64,000 bases of DNA, from assembly GCF_018343775.1 (NCBI RefSeq), contig NZ_CP074349.1:5919501-5983500 (forward strand), in the 5' to 3' direction. The position numbers and the translations under genes were made by a program. Below are positions 59,521 through 64,000 of this stretch, piece by piece (within the stretch, counting starts at the first letter, position 1; every line of letters starts with the position of its first letter). The notes beneath the pieces were generated by a model, which searched no databases, was not told the origin of the DNA, and saw nothing but the letters and a program-made list of their open reading frames with translations. This DNA is from Pseudomonas cichorii (lineage in GTDB: Bacteria; Pseudomonadota; Gammaproteobacteria; Pseudomonadales; Pseudomonadaceae).

Positions 59521-60103
59521 CACGCACCTCGTGCCTGTTGTCGATGGGAAATTGGGATAGCTGACAAGTATAGGGAATACACCCACCTGAAAGAAACCCG
59601 TTGCACAAAATTTAACCAGCTGTGGAAAACTGGCGAATAAAGAAATTAAAAAGGAAAGAAATCTTATAAAACCTTGTTTTTATGTTTATTCTTACTGAGC
59701 AACCTTTCTGTGGATAAGGTTCTACAGGCTATATAAATCAATATGTACAGCGATTCAAAAGTCTGTGTTCATGTGCCATTGAGGCCTTTGGATAACCGTC
59801 TTGAGCCTGTGGATTAAATGACCACTTGTCCACAGACGGGTTTATCTTCAGCTTTCGACCCCAGTTATCAACTGAGCTCAGAAGCAGTTATTCACAGGGC
59901 TTAATTCAGATAAATTGCTTCCGGAAGGGACAATTCACAGGCTGAGGGCACACAGGATTGTGTTGTCTGAGCGACTGGCGGTAGCGAGGGAGGCACAGCA
60001 AGGCTTCCCTTTGTGGGTAAGAGAGGCTGATCGAGGGCTTTGTTGTGAGGTCTGAGATGCAAGCCCGGCATTGCACCGGGCTGTTCGAGCCGTGTGTGCG
60101 GAA
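59521..60103. other. DnaA-box and AT-rich region upstream of mnmG (origin-like)
   Basis: 583 bases with no credible gene. An AT-rich block (59630-59700) adjoins DnaA-like boxes: TGTGGAAAA 59621, TGTGGATAA 59709 (perfect), TTTGGATAA 59787, TGTGGATTA 59808, TTGTCCACA 59826, TTATCAACT 59865, TTATTCACA 59888. The main Pseudomonas origin is expected between rpmH and dnaA, just right of the window. This block occupies the place of E. coli oriC (beside mnmG/gidA), so it may be a relic or auxiliary origin, or a site controlling mnmG with replication. Confidence 0.55.
60062..60082 (-). terminator. hairpin after mnmE
   Basis: AGCCCGG (60062-60068) pairs with CCGGGCT (60076-60082) over a seven-base loop, 22 bases after the mnmE stop. 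The T-run on the minus strand is weak (TTGCATCT), so it may only be a transcript-stabilising hairpin. Confidence 0.4.
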
Positions 60104-61474
60104 TTATTTACCGATGCAGAAGCTTGAGAAGATCCTGCCAAGCAGATCGTCCGAGCTGAAGGCTCCGGTAATTTCACCCAGCGCCTGCTGAGCTTGACGC
60201 AGGTCTTCGGCCAATAGCTCGCCTGCGCCCGCCAGTGTCAGTTGTGCGCGGCCATGTTCCAGGAAGTCACTGGCATGGCGCAGCGCTTCAAGATGGCGTC
60301 GACGTGCGCTGAAGCTGCTTTCAGAGGTCTGTTCATAACCCATGCAGGCTTTGAGGTGTTCACGCAGCAGTTCCAGGCCTTCTCCACCGGCCTTGGCGCT
60401 CAGGCTGATCGTGACATGGCCATCGGCACTGGTTTCCAGGTCAATCAGGTCGCCGCTGAGATCGGCTTTGTTACGGATCAGCGTAACCTTGGCTGGATCA
60501 GGACGTTGTTCCAGGAATTCAGGCCACAGGGCGAAAGGATCGGATGCCTCCGGCGCAGTCGCGTCGACGACCAGCAAGATGCGGTCTGCCTCGCCAATGG
60601 CCTTGAGAGCACGTTGTACACCGATGATCTCTACCTGATCGTCGGTATCGCGCAGGCCTGCTGTATCCACGACATGCAGCGGCATGCCGTCTATGTGGAT
60701 ATGTTCGCGCAGCACATCCCGTGTGGTGCCGGCAATCTCGGTGACGATCGCGGCCTCTCGACCTGCCAAGGCGTTGAGCAGGCTGGATTTACCGGCATTG
60801 GGGCGGCCGGCAATCACCACGGTCATGCCGTCACGCAGCAATGCACCCTGCCCTGCTTCGCGCAGCACTGTGGATAACTCGTCACGCACGTCATCGAGCA
60901 TGCTCAGCACGTGGCCATCGGCAAGGAAGTCGATTTCTTCCTCGGGAAAGTCGATGGCCGCCTCCACATAGATCCGCAGGCTGATCAGCTTTTCGGTCAA
61001 GTTATCCACACGATGGGAAAAAACACCCTGCAAGGAGCGCAGCGCATTACGTGCAGCCTGTGCAGAACTGGCTTCGATCAGGTCCGCAATGGCTTCGGCC
61101 TGGGCCAGATCCAGCTTGTCGTTAAGGAAAGCACGCTCGCTGAATTCTCCCGGCCGCGCCAGACGACTGCCCAGCTGCAGGCAGCGCTGCAGCAACATAT
61201 CCAGAACAATGGGACCGCCGTGGCCCTGAAGCTCCAGGACATCTTCACCGGTAAAGGAATTGGGCCCTGGAAAATAAAGCGCGATTCCTTCGTCGATGAC
61301 CTGCCCTGTTTCATCCTCGAAAGGACCGTAATGGGCAAATCGTGGTTTTGGCGTGCGTCCAATGATTGCCTGGGCAGACTTGCTCGCCAAAGGCCCGGAT
61401 ATACGCACGATGCCAACACCACCGCGACCTTGAGCGGTGGCGATGGCGGCGATGGTTTCACGAGGGACGTTCAT
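60104..61474 (-). CDS. mnmE: tRNA modification GTPase MnmE
   Basis: 456 residues. N-terminal tetrahydrofolate-binding domain (1-118), helical domain, an inserted G domain (215-375, with [12 protein letters not shown], a TTRD G2 loop, DTAGLRDT and NKAD) and the C-terminal catalytic CIGK. Partner of MnmG in U34 modification. The ATG at 61474 ([16 protein letters not shown]) with AGGAG six to seven bases upstream is preferred to 61516. Confidence 0.96.
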   Translation of the reverse strand: MNVPRETIAAIATAQGRGGVGIVRISGPLASKSAQAIIGRTPKPRFAHYGPFEDETGQVIDEGIALYFPGPNSFTGEDVLELQGHGGPIVLDMLLQRCLQLGSRLARPGEFSERAFLNDKLDLAQAEAIADLIEASSAQAARNALRSLQGVFSHRVDNLTEKLISLRIYVEAAIDFPEEEIDFLADGHVLSMLDDVRDELSTVLREAGQGALLRDGMTVVIAGRPNAGKSSLLNALAGREAAIVTEIAGTTRDVLREHIHIDGMPLHVVDTAGLRDTDDQVEIIGVQRALKAIGEADRILLVVDATAPEASDPFALWPEFLEQRPDPAKVTLIRNKADLSGDLIDLETSADGHVTISLSAKAGGEGLELLREHLKACMGYEQTSESSFSARRRHLEALRHASDFLEHGRAQLTLAGAGELLAEDLRQAQQALGEITGAFSSDDLLGRIFSSFCIGK

Positions 61475-61504
61475 GGTCCGGCTCCTGGGCAACTGACAGA
61501 TAGC

Positions 61505-61525
61505 AAAACGCCCCACGAGGGGGCG
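61505..61525 (-). terminator. terminator candidate between yidC and mnmE
   Basis: CGCCCC (61509-61514) and GGGGCG (61520-61525) form a six-base stem with four T after it on the minus strand, 28 bases after the yidC stop. Modest strength; some transcripts may continue into mnmE. Confidence 0.5.
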
Positions 61526-61552
61526 CTTTGTAAAACGTGTTCACAGGTTAGA

Positions 61553-63238
61553 TCAGGCAGCAGCTTTGTTGGTAGCCGCTTCGATCTTGCGAGTGATGTA
61601 GGCCTGCTGTGCAATCGACAGGGTGTTGTTCACAACCCAGTACAGAACCAGACCGGCAGGGAACCACAGGAAGAAGAACGTGAAGATGATTGGCATCATT
61701 TTCATGACCTTGGCCTGCATCGGATCCGGCGGAGTCGGGTTCAGACGCTGCTGGATGAACATGGTCGCGCCCATGATGATCGGCAGGATAAAGAACGGGT
61801 CTTTGATCGACAGGTCGGTTATCCACAGCATCCATGGAGCCTGACGCATTTCCACGCTTTCCAGGAGTACCCAGTACAGCGCAAGGAAAACCGGCATCTG
61901 GACAAGAATTGGCAAGCATCCACCCAGCGGGTTGATCTTTTCTTTCTTGTACAGCTCCATCATTGCCTGGGACATCTTCTGACGATCATCGCCAAACTGT
62001 TCTTTCAGCGCGGTCAGCTTCGGACCTACGGCACGCATGCGCGCCATGGATTTGTAGCTGGCAGCCGACAGAGGGAAGAACAGGCCTTTGATCAGCATGG
62101 TCAGGAAGATGATCGACCAGCCCCAGTTACCCACAATGGCGTGGATATGTTGCAGCAGCCAGAAGATCGGCTGGGCAATGAACCACAGGATGCCGTAATC
62201 GACAGTCAGTTCCAGGCCTGGGGATAACTCTTTGAGTACCGCCTGGCTTTTCGGACCTGCATACAACGTAGCGCTGGTTTCACCTTTGCCACCGGCAGCA
62301 ACCGACAGGGTCGGGCCAGTGAAGCCGATGATGTAGTTGCCCTGGCTGTCTTTACGTGTCTGAACAGCGTTGCTGTCGCCATGGCTTGGAATCCAGGCCG
62401 TCACGAAGTAATGCTGGAGCCATGCAACCCAGCCACCCTGGACTGTTTCTTTCAGCGGAGCCTTGTCGATATCTTTCATCGACACTTTTTTGTACGGCTC
62501 TGCAGCTGTCCACAAGGCAGCACCCAGGTAGGTGGCAGTGCCAGTGGCAGTGGTCGAAGACGGATCGGAACTGGCATCACGCTTCAGTTGTGCAAACAGA
62601 TTGCCCGCCCATGGCTGAGCACTCTGGTTATCCACAACGTAGGTGACAACAACATCGTACAGGCCACGTTTGAAGGTGAAACGCTTGATGTAATTGACGC
62701 CGTTATCAGCGAATTTCAGCTCGACGACCAGATCGTTCTGGCCATCGTTCAGTTGATAAGTCTTCTGTGGAGACGAATAAACCGGACGACCGGCAGCACG
62801 TGCATCAGGTCCGTTGGTACCGGTCAGGCCACTTTGTGCCAGAAAAGTACGCTCGCCACCATTGTCGAACAGCTGGAATGGAACATCCGGGCGGTCCTGA
62901 CGACGTGGATACAGGGGAAGACGAAGTTGAACCACGTCACCACCTACCGGATCGATCGCCAGATCGAGCACGTCGGTCTTGACCTGAATCAGGTCCTTGC
63001 TCGGTGCGACTGGCGTTTCCAGAGGCGCTGCGACATTGGTCGCTGTAGCACTTGGAACATCGGCATTTGCAGAACCATTAGTACCAGCAGCCGTATCCGG
63101 TATAGCCGGTGCGGTTGTGCTGGCTGCAACATTCTGGGTCGGCATGGCAGCCTGGCCGTAGTCTTGGTTCCATTTCAGAACCCCGACGTAGGTCACGATT
63201 GCCAGGGCGACGATCAGGATCGTGCGTTTAATATCCAT
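61553..63238 (-). CDS. yidC: membrane protein insertase YidC
   Basis: 561 residues. N-terminal signal anchor (MDIKRTILIVALAIVTYVGV), a large periplasmic domain (about 60-340, preceded by an Ala/Thr-rich stretch) and the conserved five-segment insertase core (350-550, with SAASYKSMARMRAVGPKL and PLGGCLPILVQMPVFLALYW). It inserts and folds inner-membrane proteins, including Fo subunits such as those at 53444-54724. Two bases after yidD. Confidence 0.97.
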   Translation of the reverse strand: MDIKRTILIVALAIVTYVGVLKWNQDYGQAAMPTQNVAASTTAPAIPDTAAGTNGSANADVPSATATNVAAPLETPVAPSKDLIQVKTDVLDLAIDPVGGDVVQLRLPLYPRRQDRPDVPFQLFDNGGERTFLAQSGLTGTNGPDARAAGRPVYSSPQKTYQLNDGQNDLVVELKFADNGVNYIKRFTFKRGLYDVVVTYVVDNQSAQPWAGNLFAQLKRDASSDPSSTTATGTATYLGAALWTAAEPYKKVSMKDIDKAPLKETVQGGWVAWLQHYFVTAWIPSHGDSNAVQTRKDSQGNYIIGFTGPTLSVAAGGKGETSATLYAGPKSQAVLKELSPGLELTVDYGILWFIAQPIFWLLQHIHAIVGNWGWSIIFLTMLIKGLFFPLSAASYKSMARMRAVGPKLTALKEQFGDDRQKMSQAMMELYKKEKINPLGGCLPILVQMPVFLALYWVLLESVEMRQAPWMLWITDLSIKDPFFILPIIMGATMFIQQRLNPTPPDPMQAKVMKMMPIIFTFFFLWFPAGLVLYWVVNNTLSIAQQAYITRKIEAATNKAAA

Positions 63239-63240
63239 GA

Positions 63241-63486
63241 TTACTCGGCCATCGAAGAAGAACGGGAGGTGGGGACAGGTGGAACCGGGTCATAACCACC
63301 GGGATTCCACGGATGACAGCGGCCCAAACGACGAAGTGTCAGCCAGCCGCCGCGTAAAAGGCCATGATTATCGATGGCTTCATACGCATAGCAGGAGCAA
63401 CTGGGGTAGAAACGACAGTGACTGGCCATCAGCGGGCTAATGGCATAGCGGTAAAACTGGATCGGAACGAGTGCCAGTTTACGCAT
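63241..63486 (-). CDS. yidD: membrane protein insertion efficiency factor YidD
   Basis: 81 residues with the conserved pattern [27 protein letters not shown] and [15 protein letters not shown]. An amphipathic membrane-peripheral helper of YidC. Its start overlaps the rnpA stop by eight bases. Confidence 0.95.
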   Translation of the reverse strand: MRKLALVPIQFYRYAISPLMASHCRFYPSCSCYAYEAIDNHGLLRGGWLTLRRLGRCHPWNPGGYDPVPPVPTSRSSSMAE

Positions 63487-63883
63487 CTGGACTGTCTACC
63501 CCTGCAGTTTCGGGTTTTGCTTCTGGAGTGGGTCGGCTACGCGCCAGACGTTTCCAGAGCTTGCCGAAATGCTGAATCAATTCCGGGTTTTCTATGTCAC
63601 CCAGACCCTTACGCGCGACGATCACGATATCCCAACCGACCAGATTATCCTGGTGTTGGCGAAATGATTCGCGCATGAGGCGTTTCAAGCGGTTTCGCTC
63701 AACGGAGAGTTTTACGCTCTTTTTACCTATTACCAGCCCTAGACGGGGATGATCAAGGTCGTTGTTGCGAGCAAGGAGCAGGAGATTTTTCCCCGGAACC
63801 TTGCCGGTAGGGGAGTCAAAGACTGCCTTGAAATGCCGGGGAGTCAGCAAACGCTTTTCCCGACTGAAGTCTCGACTCACCAC
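63479..63883 (-). CDS. rnpA: ribonuclease P protein component
   Basis: 134 residues; basic protein subunit of RNase P. The signature [19 protein letters not shown], then [10 protein letters not shown], is intact. The start is a double GTG at 63883/63880 (reading [13 protein letters not shown] as in other pseudomonads); the frame to 63976 would overlap rpmH. 13 bases after rpmH. Confidence 0.94.
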   Translation of the reverse strand: MVSRDFSREKRLLTPRHFKAVFDSPTGKVPGKNLLLLARNNDLDHPRLGLVIGKKSVKLSVERNRLKRLMRESFRQHQDNLVGWDIVIVARKGLGDIENPELIQHFGKLWKRLARSRPTPEAKPETAGVDSPDA

Positions 63884-63896
63884 CAGTGCCGATTTA

Positions 63897-64000
63897 TCAA
63901 ACTGCCAGACGCTTACGGCCTTTGGCGCGACGACGCGACAGGACTGCACGGCCGTTCTTGGTGGCCATACGGGCACGGAAACCGTGGGTGCGGGCGCGCT
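63897..64000 (-). CDS. rpmH: ribosomal protein L34, 5' end beyond the window
   Basis: The last 33 codons and stop of rpm[12 protein letters not shown] through GRKRLAV, the invariant C-terminal part of the 44-residue L34. The start lies about 30 bases beyond base 64000. In Pseudomonas, oriC and dnaA follow upstream of rpmH. Confidence 0.97.

Noticed and set aside
59935..60177. 80-codon minus-strand frame after mnmE
   Set aside because: It overlaps the end of mnmE in another frame and the hairpin at 60062; Ser/Ala-rich without family features.

Overview
The window is chromosomal DNA of a Pseudomonas, most likely of the P. syringae/P. fluorescens side of the genus. The evidence is the gene order at the right end (rpmH-rnpA-yidD-yidC-mnmE-mnmG-rsmG-parA-parB-atpIBEFHAGDC-glmU-glmR-glmS), the protein sequences, and intergenic inverted repeats of the GCGAATTCATTCGCGAA type. 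It runs up to rpmH, so dnaA and the rpmH-dnaA origin should lie just beyond base 64000. There are no rRNA or tRNA genes, prophages, insertion sequences or CRISPR arrays.

Layout. 1-5000: a LysR regulator (probably PycR), a small conserved protein, a HexR-like RpiR regulator with palindromic operators, and a membrane PAS-GGDEF-EAL protein. 5000-12500: uvrD (possibly leaderless mRNA), a Tim44-domain protein, a SUKH protein, a Kef-type antiporter with a terminator-containing leader, a thioesterase and pdxY. 12500-18700: a zinc-starvation block with two CobW/COG0523 GTPases (one is zigA), DUF1826, amiA, small secreted proteins and a perfect Zur-type palindrome; a parS site lies at 18134. 18800-21500: phospholipid genes cls and cfa. 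21600-27650: a four-gene operon (SPFH membrane protein, His-rich SPFH protein, second SPFH protein, HmtA-like P-type ATPase) behind a second Zur-like palindrome. 27685-34230: a TetR regulator with its operator, a YkgJ protein, opgD, and a two-gene unit of an O-antigen-polymerase-like protein and a secreted clan GH-A glycosidase. 34220-43200: a FixL/FixJ-like two-component pair, a NitT/TauT-type ABC transporter with fused permease and no binding protein, an HBM chemoreceptor with a FliA-type promoter, and a Cache-GGDEF cyclase. 43200-43790: the glmS/attTn7 flank with decayed or frameshifted small reading frames. 43793-64000: ori-proximal housekeeping genes.

How the genes work together. The zinc genes look like one physiological programme: Zur-type operators sit before zigA, before the SPFH/P-type ATPase operon and, more weakly, before amiA. 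The products are metallochaperone GTPases, a zinc amidase and a probable metal importer with a His-rich partner. The right end couples replication and segregation (DnaA boxes, parS, ParAB) with energy (F1Fo ATPase), cell-wall precursor synthesis (GlmU, GlmS), tRNA modification (MnmE, MnmG) and membrane insertion (YidC).

The least-described items are the Zur-boxed SPFH/P-type ATPase operon, the polymerase plus glycosidase pair, the Zur-flanked small secreted protein, and the leader or small RNA before the Kef antiporter. All identifications come from reading the sequence and remembered family features; no searches were run.
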